From Chlorobium sp. (lineage in GTDB: Bacteria; Bacteroidota; Chlorobiia; Chlorobiales; Chlorobiaceae), in contig SZXV01000013.1 in assembly GCA_005862225.1 (NCBI GenBank), positions 1-64,000 on the forward strand: a DNA stretch of 64,000 nt, given 5' to 3'. Shown in pieces: positions 50,822 to 61,333 of this stretch. Below the pieces are notes generated by a model that saw only the letters and a list, made by a program, of their open reading frames with translations, was not told where the DNA came from and ran no database searches. Every line of letters begins with the position of its first letter. Position 1 is the first letter of the stretch. Made by a program: the position numbers and the translations under genes.

Positions 50822-51754
50822 ATGCGAAGAGTTTTTTCAGCCATATTTCTGACCGCTTCTCTCGTTTTGTTTCAGACTCTCCTGATCCCGGCTCTGAACT
50901 ATAATAAACTCCATGCGGAAAAAAAGAAAATTATTCTCCAGCACGCAGATACTATTGAAGGTGGAGAGACGGCCGCAGGGAGTTATCGGTCGGTCATCGG
51001 CAATGTGGTTTTTCTGCATGATTCGTTGACACTGAAGTGCGACAGTGCCACAGATTATGAACAGGACAATAAAATTGTGCTGAAGGGAAATGTTTTTTTT
51101 ACTGACAATTCGGTTGAAATTTATGGCGAAAACGGGGTCTATTATCCTGATCGGGGAATTGGTGAGTTAACCGGTAATGTGCGGGGGCGGATGGCGGAGA
51201 ATTCGCTTGTCAGCAAAGCGCGAAAAGCTTTGGTCAACAGGGTTACCAGTCAGATTACGCTCAACGATGATGTCATTGCCTGGCATGAGCAGCAGCAGAT
51301 CAGCGGCGACACTATTCTGCTGCATTTCAAGGAATCCGGCGACGGCAAAAAGCACAAAAGAATTGATGAAATCGAGGTGCTGGGCAATGCGTTTATTGCC
51401 GCCCGTGATACGCTCTCCACTTCGCCGGTTGTGTACGACCAGTTCAGTGGAAAAAACATGCGTATGCAATTCAACGATGCCTCAAAAATAACAGGGATCA
51501 CCCTCACCACTCAGGCAGAGAGTCTTTACCATCTTTACGATGACAAGAGGAACCCCTCCGGTATCAACTATTCGAGCGGAGATATCATACAAATGTTCTT
51601 TAAAAATGGCATTCTGAACAAGGTGAAGGTCGTTGGCAGTGTCGAAGGGAGGCAATATCCCGAAAGTTTCAGGGGAAACAAGAGCATCAATCTTTCAAAG
51701 TTTTCCTGGAGAGAAGGAGAAAATCCATTCAGACAGAAGAAAAGCCTCCCTTGA
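50822..51754 (+). CDS. LptA/OstA-like periplasmic protein
   Basis: 310 aa from ATG 50822. A signal-like N terminus (MRRVFSAIFLTASLVLFQTL) is followed by OstA-type beta repeats: YRSVIGNVVFLHDSLTLKCD, NKIVLKGNVFFTDNSVEIYG and RGIGELTGNVRG. Proteins of this kind carry lipopolysaccharide across the periplasm. It is longer than E. coli LptA (185 aa) and may be a Chlorobi variant. Confidence 0.8.
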   Translation: MRRVFSAIFLTASLVLFQTLLIPALNYNKLHAEKKKIILQHADTIEGGETAAGSYRSVIGNVVFLHDSLTLKCDSATDYEQDNKIVLKGNVFFTDNSVEIYGENGVYYPDRGIGELTGNVRGRMAENSLVSKARKALVNRVTSQITLNDDVIAWHEQQQISGDTILLHFKESGDGKKHKRIDEIEVLGNAFIAARDTLSTSPVVYDQFSGKNMRMQFNDASKITGITLTTQAESLYHLYDDKRNPSGINYSSGDIIQMFFKNGILNKVKVVGSVEGRQYPESFRGNKSINLSKFSWREGENPFRQKKSLP

Positions 51755-51767
51755 TGGCGAGGCTTTT
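51740..51767. terminator. Terminator between the LptA-like gene and fmdB
   Basis: A 9-bp stem AAAAGCCTC/GAGGCTTTT with a 10-nt loop. It overlaps the LptA-like stop codon, and A/T ends allow use in both directions. Confidence 0.6.
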
Positions 51768-51828
51768 CAAAAAGCTGTTCTGTGGTTCGATAACGACATC
51801 AGGGGCGCTCCTGAGAAGCTGAGGTGTT

Positions 51829-52095
51829 TTACTTTGCCAGTGGGCAGGCACCGCCAGAACAGCCGGCAGTGGCACAAGGGCTTGGGGCGGCAGGAGCTGC
51901 CGATGGCTTTGCGTTTGCATAATCTGTTTTATAAAAGCCTGAACCCTTCAGCACAAATCCACCTTCAGCCGTGATGACCCGTTCAAACGTCTCTTTTTCA
52001 CATTTTGGGCAGAGCGTCAAAGAATCATCGCTCATTTTCTGGACTATTTCAAGCTCATTTCCACAAGTGGCACAACGGTACTGGTACGTGGGCAT
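51829..52095 (-). CDS. FmdB-family zinc-ribbon protein
   Basis: 88 aa. The ribbon is MPTYQYRCATCGNELEIVQK...CPKC, typical of the FmdB/CxxC_CxxC_SSSS family. A Pro/Ala linker follows, then a Cys-rich tail (CATAGCSGGACPLAK). Function unknown; zinc binding is likely. Confidence 0.88.
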   Translation of the reverse strand: MPTYQYRCATCGNELEIVQKMSDDSLTLCPKCEKETFERVITAEGGFVLKGSGFYKTDYANAKPSAAPAAPSPCATAGCSGGACPLAK

Positions 52096-52208
52096 ATCTA
52101 TTTTTCTCCTTGATTAATCGCGTTCTTACTGTTTTCAATTTCAGATTGCAGTGTTGATGCTGCGTTTTCGTATATAATTATATTTCGTAACATATAAAAG
52201 TTCAAGCC

Positions 52209-52994
52209 GTGATTGTCAAAACCCGCGCCATCATCCTGCGGGAAACAAAATACCGTGATCAATCCAGAATCTGCTCGATCTACACCCGCGAGTTCGGTAA
52301 AATGACGGTTATCATTAAAGGTGCCCGAAACCCGAAAAACAGGCTGTCGGGAATGTTCAGCATTGGAAATGTTGTCGATATAGTCCTCTATAAAAAAAAC
52401 GCCCGCGAGATTCAACTCGTCAGTGATGGGAACCTTGTTTTAAGCCCAATGGTTCCCGAACCGGATATGGAGCGCTTTGCCATTCTTTATCGAATCATTG
52501 ATCTGGTCAGACAAACGACGGAGAACGGTGAAAAAAGCCTCCCGCTGTTCACTCTTTTGCACGGCACTCTTGAGCATCTCTACCGGACCGGGGTCAATTT
52601 TCGACAGCTCTATGCCTGGTTTCTCCTGCGATTTGTCTCAGTGCTTGGTTTTCAGCCCTCCCTGCAAAGATGCGTTTTCAGTGGAGAGGAGCTGGCAGAG
52701 GCCATCAGTACCCTGAAGCTGACGGAGCTTTATTTTGTGATGAATCCCGGTGGTCTGGCGCTACCCGGAGCTGCTGGAGACAACTTTTCCGGGAAAAAGC
52801 TTGTTCCTGTGCGGCTTGCCATGCAGTTGCGCACTCTTGCCGCAACATCCTTGCCTTCCGGGAACGCTCTCAATGCTGATGCTGCCGATATTGACATGCT
52901 GTGCGATCTGCTGCACGAATACTGTGGAGTGCATCTGGAGCATGTCCGCTCGCGCAACAACATCGCAATCGTCTCGCAAATGCTTGGGCAATAG
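52209..52994 (+). CDS. recO: DNA repair protein RecO
   Basis: 261 aa from GTG 52209. Loads RecA with RecR in gap repair. The N-terminal OB domain is KTRAIILRETKYRDQSRICS and TREFGKMTVIIKGARNPKNR; the helical C-terminal part ends LLHEYCGVHLEHVRSR. Only the N-terminal region is strongly conserved. Confidence 0.92.
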   Translation: MIVKTRAIILRETKYRDQSRICSIYTREFGKMTVIIKGARNPKNRLSGMFSIGNVVDIVLYKKNAREIQLVSDGNLVLSPMVPEPDMERFAILYRIIDLVRQTTENGEKSLPLFTLLHGTLEHLYRTGVNFRQLYAWFLLRFVSVLGFQPSLQRCVFSGEELAEAISTLKLTELYFVMNPGGLALPGAAGDNFSGKKLVPVRLAMQLRTLAATSLPSGNALNADAADIDMLCDLLHEYCGVHLEHVRSRNNIAIVSQMLGQ

Positions 52995-53104
52995 CGCTTC
53001 CTTCATTTTTTGTGGTTTTATATCTTCTGGAGTATTTCTATCTTGACCGGACATTTTATTTCCTTTTGTAACCTCTTGTTCAATCCTAAACTGCATTTTC
53101 CGAC

Positions 53105-54400
53105 ATGCCTCAACTCACCAAATCCATTGAACTCTTTGAAAAAGCAAAGAAGTTTATCCCAGGCGGCGTAAACTCTCCGGTACGAGCATTCAAATCCGTT
53201 GGCGGAACTCCAGTCTACATGGCCAAAGGGTCGGGAGCATACATGACCGACGTTGATGGCAACAGCTACCTTGACTACGTTGGTTCATGGGGACCCTTTA
53301 TTCTTGGCAGCATGCACCCCAGAATCACCGCAGCGCTTGAGTATACCCTGAAAAATATCGGCACCAGTTTCGGCACCCCGATTGAAATGGAAATCGAAAT
53401 TGCCGAGCTTCTCTGCAACATTGTTCCATCGCTTGAAATGGTGCGTATGGTCAACAGCGGCACTGAAGCAACCATGTCGGCTGTGCGTCTTGCGCGTGGC
53501 TACACTGGTCGCGATAAAATCATCAAGTTTGAAGGCTGCTACCATGGCCACGGCGACAGCTTCCTTATCAAGGCAGGTTCTGGCGCCCTGACCCTCGGCG
53601 CTCCCGACAGCCCCGGCGTCACCAAAGGCACCGCGATGGATACGCTCAATGCAACCTACAACGATATTGAGTCGGTAAAACTGCTTGTCAATGAGAACAA
53701 GGGCAATATTGCCGCTATTATCATTGAGCCTGTTGCCGGAAACACGGGCGTTATCCCGGCAAAACCCGGATTCCTTGCCGCACTTCGCGAGCTGTGCGAT
53801 CAGGAAGGTATTGTGCTGATTTTCGACGAAGTGATGTGTGGATTCCGCGTGGCACTTGGCGGAGCACAGAGCCTCTACGGCGTCACGCCTGATTTGACCA
53901 CCATGGGAAAGATTATCGGCGGCGGCCTTCCGGTCGGAGCATTCGGCGGCAAACGTCAGATCATGGAGCGTGTTGCTCCGCTTGGCGACGTCTATCAGGC
54001 TGGCACTCTTTCAGGCAACCCGCTGGCACTGACGGCAGGTCTTGAAACCCTGAAAATACTGATTGAAGAGAATCCCTATCCCGAGCTTGAAAGAAAAGCG
54101 GGCATCATTGAAGAGGGCTTCAGCGACAACCTGAAAAAGCTTGGCCTGAACTACGTACAGAACCGTGTCGGCTCCATGTCCTGCCTCTTCTTTACCGGAA
54201 CTCCGGTCGTTGACTATTCGACGGCAATCACTGCTGATGTCAAAAGACACGGCAAATACTTCCACTCCATGCTTGATCAGGGCATTTACCTTGCTCCGTC
54301 ACAGTTCGAGGCGATGTTCATCAGCTCGATGCACACCGATGCGGATCTGGAAAAAACCATCAAGGCAAACTACAATGCTCTTGTAGAGTCCGGGAAATAA
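53105..54400 (+). CDS. hemL: Glutamate-1-semialdehyde 2,1-aminomutase
   Basis: 431 aa. Forms 5-aminolevulinate in the C5 route to heme and bacteriochlorophyll. [15 protein letters not shown] opens the protein; the PLP lysine lies in [18 protein letters not shown], after [23 protein letters not shown] is also typical. Confidence 0.97.
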   Translation: MPQLTKSIELFEKAKKFIPGGVNSPVRAFKSVGGTPVYMAKGSGAYMTDVDGNSYLDYVGSWGPFILGSMHPRITAALEYTLKNIGTSFGTPIEMEIEIAELLCNIVPSLEMVRMVNSGTEATMSAVRLARGYTGRDKIIKFEGCYHGHGDSFLIKAGSGALTLGAPDSPGVTKGTAMDTLNATYNDIESVKLLVNENKGNIAAIIIEPVAGNTGVIPAKPGFLAALRELCDQEGIVLIFDEVMCGFRVALGGAQSLYGVTPDLTTMGKIIGGGLPVGAFGGKRQIMERVAPLGDVYQAGTLSGNPLALTAGLETLKILIEENPYPELERKAGIIEEGFSDNLKKLGLNYVQNRVGSMSCLFFTGTPVVDYSTAITADVKRHGKYFHSMLDQGIYLAPSQFEAMFISSMHTDADLEKTIKANYNALVESGK

Positions 54401-54424
54401 ACGGCCGGGACAAGGAAACAATAA

Positions 54425-54454
54425 AAAAAGGGAAGCTTCGTGGCTTCCCTTTTT
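54425..54454. terminator. Bidirectional terminator between hemL and the DUF190 gene
   Basis: A 12-bp stem AAAAAGGGAAGC/GCTTCCCTTTTT with a 6-nt loop, 24 bp after hemL and just before the stop of the convergent gene. Confidence 0.9.
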
Positions 54455-54456
54455 CG

Positions 54457-54792
54457 TTATTCAATAATTCCGGCGCGAACCAGCTCTCTGGTAATCATCA
54501 CCCGAGCTGATGAGTCCCTGACCATCTGCTGAATGATCGGCAGAAAACTGTCAAGTTTCTCTGGAGAGTCGACAAGCTCGATAACCATGGGAAGGTTCGT
54601 CCCCAACTCCATGATTTTAGATGTTTTGATGTGCATGTCGTGACCGTAGGAGAGCACCCCTTTCAGCACCGTGGCGCCTGCCATCTCCAGTAAGCGGGCT
54701 TCACGGACAATCTCTTCATAGAGAGGCCGATGACCGTACCGTGCCTGTTCGCCCACAAAAATCCGCAGCATTTCAGAACTCTGTAATTCCAT
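54457..54792 (-). CDS. DUF190 protein
   Basis: 111 aa from ATG 54792, with GGAG 6 nt upstream (a TTG 7 codons earlier is also in frame). RIFVGEQARYGHRPLYEEIV and AGATVLKGVLSYG are the DUF190 signature, a PII-like fold. The genes are often next to crcB, as here. It starts 12 nt before the crcB stop is reached, so the two are coupled. Confidence 0.88.
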   Translation of the reverse strand: MELQSSEMLRIFVGEQARYGHRPLYEEIVREARLLEMAGATVLKGVLSYGHDMHIKTSKIMELGTNLPMVIELVDSPEKLDSFLPIIQQMVRDSSARVMITRELVRAGIIE

Positions 54793-54803
54793 GATTGACT
54801 CCG

Positions 54804-55187
54804 TTATGTCCAAAGTTTTGCAAAAAGCGTTCCTGTATAGAGTGCGATAAATCCACCGGCGATACTGCCGGCAAGATAGAGCGTTGCATAAAAAAGCTGG
54901 CCATCCCTGAGAAGCGCTGCATCCTCAAACATGTAGGAAGAAAAGGTGGTAAACCCCCCGCAAAAGCCGGTGACCAGAAAAAGTCTTGCTTCAGGAGAAA
55001 CAAGAGTGGTCGAGATTGCCAGTTCACTCAGAAAACCGATCAGAAAACAGCCGAGGATGTTGACCGTCAAGGTGGCAAACGGAAACCACGGCGCCACAGG
55101 AGAGAGCATGAGTGAGACCACATAGCGCGCCACAGAGCCGAGAAACCCGCCAACACCAACCAGTGCTATGGCTCCGGCATGTTTCAT
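54804..55187 (-). CDS. crcB: CrcB fluoride channel
   Basis: 127 aa, four predicted membrane segments. GVGGFLGSVARYVVSLML and GFCGGFTTFSSYMFEDA are the Fluc family motifs. Exports fluoride as a dual-topology dimer. The gene ahead is 43 bp away. A fluoride riboswitch was looked for and not seen. Confidence 0.93.
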   Translation of the reverse strand: MKHAGAIALVGVGGFLGSVARYVVSLMLSPVAPWFPFATLTVNILGCFLIGFLSELAISTTLVSPEARLFLVTGFCGGFTTFSSYMFEDAALLRDGQLFYATLYLAGSIAGGFIALYTGTLFAKLWT

Positions 55188-55229
55188 AACCAGATACTCC
55201 CCAAAAACTCCCGGCCGGAAGGCATCAGC

Positions 55230-55457
55230 CTAACGATCATGGCTGCAGGTTGCATCCTCAATACGCTTGTGTGCACAACACATCTCATCAAGAATACCGA
55301 GCAGTGTGTTAAAAATACCAAGACAGATAATTGTCGGCGCCCATAACCCTACAAAAATGGCAATCAGCTCATGGTTTACTCCCGTCCCAAAAATAAAAAG
55401 GTAGATGGAAAGGAGTATCGAAAAGGTTGCCCCAACGAAATAGTAATGTGGCTTCAT
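55230..55457 (-). CDS. Small two-span membrane protein
   Basis: 75 aa. Two hydrophobic segments (YYFVGATFSILLSIYLFIFG and HELIAIFVGLWAPTIICLGI) with a Cys/His-rich C terminus (CCAHKRIEDATCSHDR). No family recognised. It lies 42 bp before crcB and is probably co-transcribed with it. Confidence 0.7.
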   Translation of the reverse strand: MKPHYYFVGATFSILLSIYLFIFGTGVNHELIAIFVGLWAPTIICLGIFNTLLGILDEMCCAHKRIEDATCSHDR

Positions 55458-55552
55458 ACCCTGAGTTTGATTAAGTGACCCATATTTTTATAAAATGTAA
55501 GAATAATAACTCCACTAAAAAATCTGCACACCGCCACCTTGACGTTCAACCC

Positions 55553-56197
55553 TTACTCAATATCAATATGCACCTCGTTGCGGCGTAAAAACGGGAGAGT
55601 CCAGGGAGGATCGTAACTTGCTGCTCGCGGTTGCGAGCAAACACGGTGCCCCTTCTTTTCAAGCCACACGGTCAACTTCTCCGCATAGTTCCGCAAGTTA
55701 CTTTCGGAATGCAGGCCCGAATAGCGAAGAACGGCAACCTTTTTTCCCGGCACCGAACGCAGTGTTACGGCCGGATCGAGCGGCACGGGCAGCGTTTCAA
55801 GCCTTGATCCTTCAGGCATCACAAAGGCCATCACCCAGGCGCTACCCTTCTTTTCCTGAAGCACCGGGGCCGTCATGGAGATTTTTTCACTGACCGGCTC
55901 CTGAAGAACAGGGGCTGTCATCGACAATTTCTCTTTTGAGCGGTTCTTGCCAAAGATATATCCGGCAAGGCGACTGAACCCCGGCGCTCCTGTCTGCCCG
56001 TAGGCCCCCTCAATAACCGTTTCAGCAACAATCATCTCGCCATATTGCCTGACCTCAATATCCCCATCCTCCTCAAGCACCCTGTATGGCGGCTCAGATG
56101 CTGTACGCTTTCCCAAAACCGAACAACCGGCAAGCATCAAGCTTGTCATCAGCAACAACGACACTGCTCCCATCATATTCTCCTGTGATAAATTCAT
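55553..56197 (-). CDS. SOUL-family heme-binding lipoprotein
   Basis: 214 aa from ATG 56197. Lipobox LMLAGCSV at about residues 21-28 (lipid Cys near 25). The SOUL domain starts [19 protein letters not shown] and carries two copies of SMTAPVLQE, the repeat typical of this family. Likely anchored in the envelope and able to bind porphyrin; real heme binding is not shown here. Confidence 0.85.
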   Translation of the reverse strand: MNLSQENMMGAVSLLLMTSLMLAGCSVLGKRTASEPPYRVLEEDGDIEVRQYGEMIVAETVIEGAYGQTGAPGFSRLAGYIFGKNRSKEKLSMTAPVLQEPVSEKISMTAPVLQEKKGSAWVMAFVMPEGSRLETLPVPLDPAVTLRSVPGKKVAVLRYSGLHSESNLRNYAEKLTVWLEKKGHRVCSQPRAASYDPPWTLPFLRRNEVHIDIE

Positions 56198-56406
56198 TGT
56201 TTTTAAACCTGCATCTACAAAAGAGAACAATCATAACAGGAAAAAGGTTTGGAAAAGCATGACACGGTTTTCTTTGTCGAAGAGGAAACGACATTGGCGA
56301 GCAAAAAACACTGTTCCCCTTGATAAAGTTGCTATATTTTGTTGGCGCAGAGAGCGCTTCGCACAAAGATATTTTGCAACTTCAGCATTGACGGAAAGGT
56401 TCTGCC

Positions 56407-56856
56407 ATGAGTCTGACTCCAAAAAAAAGGGTGGTCGCCATCGACTTCGGAACAAAGCGCATTGGCGTGGCCCAGAGCGATCCACTTTGGCTTTTTGCCC
56501 AACCTGTAGGTACCTTTGACCGGGCCGGGCTTTCAGGAGCCCTTTCGACAATGGTGAAGCAGGATGATATTGCGTTGGTTCTTGTTGGATACCCACTGAG
56601 TGACGGCGATGAAACCAATGCCATGACCGGAGTGGTTGACCGATTTATTGAAGAACTTCGTGCAGAGTTTCCGCAACTGGTCATAGAGACTGTTGATGAA
56701 CATCACTCGTCGAGGAGTGCACGCCAGATTCTGATTGCTTCAGGACGTTCAAGAAAGGAACGACAGCAGAAGGGGCGGCTCGACAGCGCTGCGGCATGTG
56801 TCCTGCTCAGTGAATATCTTGAACGTTGCAACAGGAGTGTGCAGAAAAAAGCGTAA
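56407..56856 (+). CDS. ruvX: Holliday junction resolvase-like YqgF/RuvX
   Basis: 149 aa. RNase H-like fold with VVAIDFGTKRIGVAQSDPLW, LVLVGYPLSDGDETNA and TVDEHHSSRSARQILI. Linked to pre-16S rRNA processing in E. coli. Start ATG 56407 has AAAGG 6 nt upstream. Confidence 0.93.
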   Translation: MSLTPKKRVVAIDFGTKRIGVAQSDPLWLFAQPVGTFDRAGLSGALSTMVKQDDIALVLVGYPLSDGDETNAMTGVVDRFIEELRAEFPQLVIETVDEHHSSRSARQILIASGRSRKERQQKGRLDSAAACVLLSEYLERCNRSVQKKA

Positions 56857-56941
56857 CTATTACTAAATTAACATGCATGACTTCGGTATGTCAGTGATAA
56901 TTCAACACTCTCTACGGATATAATTAAAAGGAGGTATCTCT

Positions 56942-57139
56942 ATGGAATCAACTATACCACAAGGGAAATATGTTATTAATACTCAAGGGAAAAAGACAGG
57001 TGTACTGTTATCCTTGAAACAATACCAGCAATTATTAGAGGATTTACATGATTTAACGATACTTGCATCTCGTCGGGATGAAAGCCCGGTGACGCTTGAA
57101 GAGATGAAACGCAGATTACAATTCCATGAGCGTGTATAA
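56942..57139 (+). CDS. Antitoxin of a RelE-type TA pair
   Basis: 65 aa. Basic and polar, with YVINTQGKKTGVLLSLKQYQ (a Phd/YefM-like start) and an acidic C-terminal helix (VTLEEMKRRLQFHE) that should cover the toxin. It overlaps the toxin start by 14 nt. AGGAGG lies 8 nt before the ATG. Confidence 0.85.
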   Translation: MESTIPQGKYVINTQGKKTGVLLSLKQYQQLLEDLHDLTILASRRDESPVTLEEMKRRLQFHERV

Positions 57140-57392
57140 CGTCATCCTCAAGCCATCTGTTGAAAAAGATTTACGAAAAATACCAGCGGTGATAGTTGAT
57201 CGTCTTTTTCAGCGAATAGAGGGGCTACAATCAGATCCATTTCCTCCACAATCTCTAAAACTTGCTGGAGGAGAGCTGTTTTATCGAATTCGGGTTGGTG
57301 ATTATCGCATTGTCTATCAAGTCGAAACAGAGGAAAAGCAGATTGTCATCCAGTATATCCGTCATCGCCGTGATGTCTATCGAGATTTGTAG
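57126..57392 (+). CDS. RelE/ParE-family toxin
   Basis: 88 aa. Typical RelE fold: YNVILKPSVEKDLRKIPA, then KLAGGELFYRIRVGDYRIVY and IRHRRDVYRDL. Likely a ribosome-dependent mRNA endonuclease or, as in ParE, a gyrase inhibitor; family membership alone does not decide. Confidence 0.9.
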   Translation: MSVYNVILKPSVEKDLRKIPAVIVDRLFQRIEGLQSDPFPPQSLKLAGGELFYRIRVGDYRIVYQVETEEKQIVIQYIRHRRDVYRDL

Positions 57393-57511
57393 CGTAAAAT
57401 TATCTATCTGCTTCATGCCACTGGTTATGGGAAGTTTTCCTTTAGCTTTTGGGAGCCGCTTCTTTATCTTTACCATTATAAACGACAACATTCACCAGCA
57501 ACAGGCTTTTT

Positions 57512-58093
57512 ATGAGTACTTCAACAATGCTTGACGTTTTCAAAGCAACCGGCGCTTTGCTTGATGGCCATTTCAGACTCACTTCAGGCCGCCACAGCAA
57601 CGCCTATTTTCAGTGCGCCAAAGTGCTGCAACATCCGGAACACCTGACAGCGGTTTGCAGCAGGATTGCTGAACATTTTGCCGGAGGCGGCATAGAAACG
57701 GTAATCTCTCCGGCTATCGGTGGCATTGTGGTTGGAACCGAGGTGGGACGGCAGCTTGCTGTAAAAACCATTTTTGCTGAGCGCAAGGATGGGGCGATGA
57801 CCATCCGCAGGGGCTTCAGCCTTGAACCAAATGAGCGTGTTCTTGTGATTGAGGATGTGATAACCACCGGTGGTTCAGTCGCTGAAGTGATTTCGCTGAT
57901 CAAAGCGGCAGCTGCAGTCGTCGTTGGCGTCGGCTCTGTCGTTGACCGCAGCAATGGTCGCGTCAAGCTTGCTGATGATCAATTTTCGGTGCTTTCGATG
58001 GAGGTCATCAGCTATGCGCCAGAAGAGTGCCCGCTCTGCAAAGCAGGCTTGCCGATTGATGCGCCCGGAAGCCGGTCAAACATACAAAACTGA
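57512..58093 (+). CDS. pyrE: Orotate phosphoribosyltransferase
   Basis: 193 aa. Makes OMP from orotate and [24 protein letters not shown] opens the enzyme; the PRPP motif is [21 protein letters not shown] normal length for the bacterial form. It is 5 bp ahead of tyrA. Confidence 0.95.
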   Translation: MSTSTMLDVFKATGALLDGHFRLTSGRHSNAYFQCAKVLQHPEHLTAVCSRIAEHFAGGGIETVISPAIGGIVVGTEVGRQLAVKTIFAERKDGAMTIRRGFSLEPNERVLVIEDVITTGGSVAEVISLIKAAAAVVVGVGSVVDRSNGRVKLADDQFSVLSMEVISYAPEECPLCKAGLPIDAPGSRSNIQN

Positions 58094-58098
58094 AGGGC

Positions 58099-58968
58099 AT
58101 GACGGTGAAGTCACCTATCAGAAGCATCTCATTTATCGGCCTCGGGTTGATCGGCATGTCACTGTTGCAGGCCATGAAACGTTCACCGCTTGCGACCGAG
58201 AGTGCTATCATCTTTCAGGGATTTGACCCCAACTTTACCGAAAGCGACCAGCAATGCGTCAAAGAACTGGGATTGGACGCTTTTATGACCGATAAAAAAG
58301 CCCTGTACAGCGCGGATCTGCTTATCCTTTCAGCTCCGGTTGAAGTCAATATTGCTCTTTTGGAGGAGATTAAACAATTCGCCCCTCCCACGACGCTGGT
58401 GAGCGACGTATCGAGCACCAAGGCGCTCATTGCACGTAAAGCAAGGGAGCTTGCTCTCCCTTTTATCGGTATGCACCCCATGGCAGGCAAGGAGCAGAAA
58501 GGATACCGTGAAAGCCACGAAGAGCTTCTGCGCGACCGTCGGGTTATTTTTTGTGATGATCATGGCCTGCTTGCCAGTGAGAAGGGCGTTTTTCTTGTCC
58601 GGTTGCTCGAATCGGCGGGGTGCACAACGATCTCCATGACCCCTGATGAACATGACCGTATCGTCGCAAGAATAAGCCATCTTCCGCAACTCCTTTCGAC
58701 ACTGCTGATGGGCTACTGCGGTGAGTCAATCAGTACATCCGGCCCAGGGTTCGCAACCTTTACCAGACTTGCCGGCAGTTCATGGGAGATCTGGCGTGAT
58801 ATTATTGCCACCAACAGCGATAACATTGCAGAGGAACTTGACAAGTTTTCCAAAGAATTATCCCTGCTTGCCTGTAACGTAAGAGAACAGAACCTGCAAC
58901 AGCTTGAATCGCGCTTCAGTGAGGCCAATCGGCTTTATCAAACCCTTAAAGAGATGAACCGATCATGA
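58099..58968 (+). CDS. tyrA: Prephenate dehydrogenase
   Basis: 289 aa. Oxidises prephenate to 4-hydroxyphenylpyruvate for tyrosine. The NAD motif is [28 protein letters not shown] and the later [19 protein letters not shown] are TyrA hallmarks. The stop overlaps the nadK start by 4 nt (ATGA). Confidence 0.95.
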   Translation: MTVKSPIRSISFIGLGLIGMSLLQAMKRSPLATESAIIFQGFDPNFTESDQQCVKELGLDAFMTDKKALYSADLLILSAPVEVNIALLEEIKQFAPPTTLVSDVSSTKALIARKARELALPFIGMHPMAGKEQKGYRESHEELLRDRRVIFCDDHGLLASEKGVFLVRLLESAGCTTISMTPDEHDRIVARISHLPQLLSTLLMGYCGESISTSGPGFATFTRLAGSSWEIWRDIIATNSDNIAEELDKFSKELSLLACNVREQNLQQLESRFSEANRLYQTLKEMNRS

Positions 58969-59822
58969 AATTTGGGATTGTTGTCAATGTTTTACGGGAA
59001 AACGCACTTGTTCTGGCACGAAAGCTCGCCACATGGCTTGAAGAACGGAAAGTCGATTATGTTTTTGAAGCTCTCTCCGCAGAAAAGCTGAATATCGAGC
59101 TTTCGGCTCCAATTGAGGAACTCAGCAAGCAGTGCGACGCCTTTATCTCACTTGGCGGCGATGGCACGCTCCTTTTTACCTCACACTACGCCGTCACAAA
59201 GCCGGTTATCGGTGTCAATGTCGGGTTCCTCGGTTTTCTGACCGAGTTTACGCAGGCAGAGATGTTCACGGCTATAGAACGGATGCTGAACGGCACGAAT
59301 ACCATCCATACCCGTTCGCAACTTGAAGCAACGGTGACTATCGATAATGAGATGCGACACTTCAGAGCCCTGAATGACGTCGTCATCGAAAAGGGAGCCT
59401 ATCCCCGCATTCCGACCTTTATCATAAAGCTGGACGGCGAACTCCTCAGTTCGTACCGGGCTGATGGCATCATTATTGCGACATCAACCGGTTCAACAGC
59501 ATACTCCATGTCTGCCGGTGGGCCGATCATCGCTCCGAAATCAAGCGTGTTTGTCATTACCCCGATATGCCCGCACATGCTGACGGTAAGACCTATTGTG
59601 ATCAGCGACGAAAAGGTGATTGAGGTGTCTGTCGATGCTCCTGATGGCTCTTTCCCCTTGAACTGTGATGGCAACCTGAAGAAAATGCTCACGTCGCAGG
59701 AGAGTATAACCGTTAAAAAATCATCCGTTGTTATCAATCTTGTCGCTAATGAGAGCAGGAATTACAGTGAGATTCTGCGCACAAAACTCCTCTGGGGACG
59801 TGAGCATAATTTCGGCCAGTAA
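58965..59822 (+). CDS. nadK: NAD kinase
   Basis: 285 aa. Phosphorylates NAD to NADP. The GGDGT motif is in [16 protein letters not shown], and [15 protein letters not shown] is the second NAD-binding loop, with [10 protein letters not shown] between. Overlaps tyrA by 4 nt. Confidence 0.95.
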   Translation: MKFGIVVNVLRENALVLARKLATWLEERKVDYVFEALSAEKLNIELSAPIEELSKQCDAFISLGGDGTLLFTSHYAVTKPVIGVNVGFLGFLTEFTQAEMFTAIERMLNGTNTIHTRSQLEATVTIDNEMRHFRALNDVVIEKGAYPRIPTFIIKLDGELLSSYRADGIIIATSTGSTAYSMSAGGPIIAPKSSVFVITPICPHMLTVRPIVISDEKVIEVSVDAPDGSFPLNCDGNLKKMLTSQESITVKKSSVVINLVANESRNYSEILRTKLLWGREHNFGQ

Positions 59823-59864
59823 CCAGCCAATGAGGTCTCCAATAAAATCTGCCAGCACATCTGC

Positions 59865-61310
59865 ATGAGTAACTGTATCAGTTCCGGCTCACTCCACGAT
59901 CTGCTCGGCATTCCTCTCGATACTCCGCTGTCCATCGATGAGATGTGTGCCAGGATGAAACCGGTCATCTATCCCGCGCCTCAGCTCTCGCTTCGACTGG
60001 AGCAGTTCTGCCATGCGCTTGTTTCGGCAATGCAGTCGCTCGGCATAACAGCGCTTTCAAAAGAGGAGGCATCGGAAAGTGACGGACGGTTTGTTCCTGG
60101 AACAGTTATTCTCGCACCGGGTTATTTTCCTGACAACCTTCTGGCAATCAACCGCGTCACAACGCTTTACAACAATATCATTGTCGGCATATACGATGAA
60201 CCACCACCGCTCTCCTCCGAGTCGCTCCCCCAGGAGCGCCTTGACGCCATAGTCGGCAGGCTGGCCCGCGATATGGTTCATATCCTCATTTTTGTGACCG
60301 ACCATTCATGGACGATCTGCACCATGAACGGCGGGGTTGTGACGTTTAAGACACCTTATCCTGCTGTTGAGGATGTTCGTGGCACGCTTGTACCAAAACT
60401 CACGGCACAGGTCGTACCACCAAGAGCTGAAGATCTCGATATGGAATATGGTACATTGATGACGGGAACTCCGGAGTTTGAAGCTGTTGCGGCAGATTTC
60501 ATGCAGTGCAGCGCACTCTGGAGCAACAACGCCTCTCTGTTAACACACACCTCTACCGCTGGGCTCGACTACCGCAACGCATTTTACAAAAAAATTGTTG
60601 CACGCTATCTCGACCATCGAAGCGGAATGAGTTATGGCTTTTTTGCCCGTCAGTTGCCGGTTGCCGTTCGAGCAGCGCTCGTTGACCAAGAAAATGAATT
60701 GCTTCCCGTCCGTATAAAGGAGAGGCTTTTTTTTGTTCCTGTGCCTGAGATCAGCGTTATAACAACCAGGTCGGGATGCAGAAAAAATAATCTTGACCCG
60801 AAAAAAGATCTTGTGGAAATCGGGCTCAGGCTATGTCAGGGAAAAGGACGCGCCTACATGAAAACCCCGGCAGGACTTTCTCGGGAAAGTGTAGCCAAAC
60901 CATCATTTGACACCCTGACCATTCTGGCTCACGCTCTGGGTAATGCCCTGACGGCAAGCATCCTGATGACCCTCAGGCCGGAAGCACGCTTTCCTTACCA
61001 TCTGGCGCATTCCGGAGCATCGATCACGCACTGGCATGATTACCCTGACATCGAACAACTGCCCAAAGGATACCATCTCCACGGAGAAGACAATCCGCCC
61101 GTCGCCTGCTCAACACCCCAATCAGCGGCATACAGCCTCTTTGGCAAAATTACTGCGCTTGAACGTGCGCTCGACGAGGAAGTTGAATACTGCGGAGATG
61201 TCCATATTGAACCAAACCACGGCACCAATATTGTCGGGATACTTTCACTTGAAGAAACCGCAAAGCTTCTGAACCCTCTCTTCATCCCGGAGTTCATTGC
61301 TGAAGAGTAA
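59865..61310 (+). CDS. 481-aa protein of unknown function
   Basis: Starts at ATG 59865, 42 bp after nadK, so it probably belongs to the pyrE-tyrA-nadK transcript. No signal peptide and no membrane span. A conserved-looking core lies at about 85-120 (GTVILAPGYFPDNLLAINRV...IIVGIYDEPPP) and 390-450 (HLAHSGASITHWHDYPDIEQ; YHLHGEDNPP). No family is recognised; it may be specific to green sulfur bacteria. Confidence 0.7.
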   Translation: MSNCISSGSLHDLLGIPLDTPLSIDEMCARMKPVIYPAPQLSLRLEQFCHALVSAMQSLGITALSKEEASESDGRFVPGTVILAPGYFPDNLLAINRVTTLYNNIIVGIYDEPPPLSSESLPQERLDAIVGRLARDMVHILIFVTDHSWTICTMNGGVVTFKTPYPAVEDVRGTLVPKLTAQVVPPRAEDLDMEYGTLMTGTPEFEAVAADFMQCSALWSNNASLLTHTSTAGLDYRNAFYKKIVARYLDHRSGMSYGFFARQLPVAVRAALVDQENELLPVRIKERLFFVPVPEISVITTRSGCRKNNLDPKKDLVEIGLRLCQGKGRAYMKTPAGLSRESVAKPSFDTLTILAHALGNALTASILMTLRPEARFPYHLAHSGASITHWHDYPDIEQLPKGYHLHGEDNPPVACSTPQSAAYSLFGKITALERALDEEVEYCGDVHIEPNHGTNIVGILSLEETAKLLNPLFIPEFIAEE

Positions 61311-61333
61311 TTCTTTCTGTGCGGACGAAGGAA

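Noticed and set aside
55188-55229. Fluoride riboswitch before crcB
   Set aside because: The gap to the preceding gene is only 42 bp and lacks the pseudoknot-type layout.
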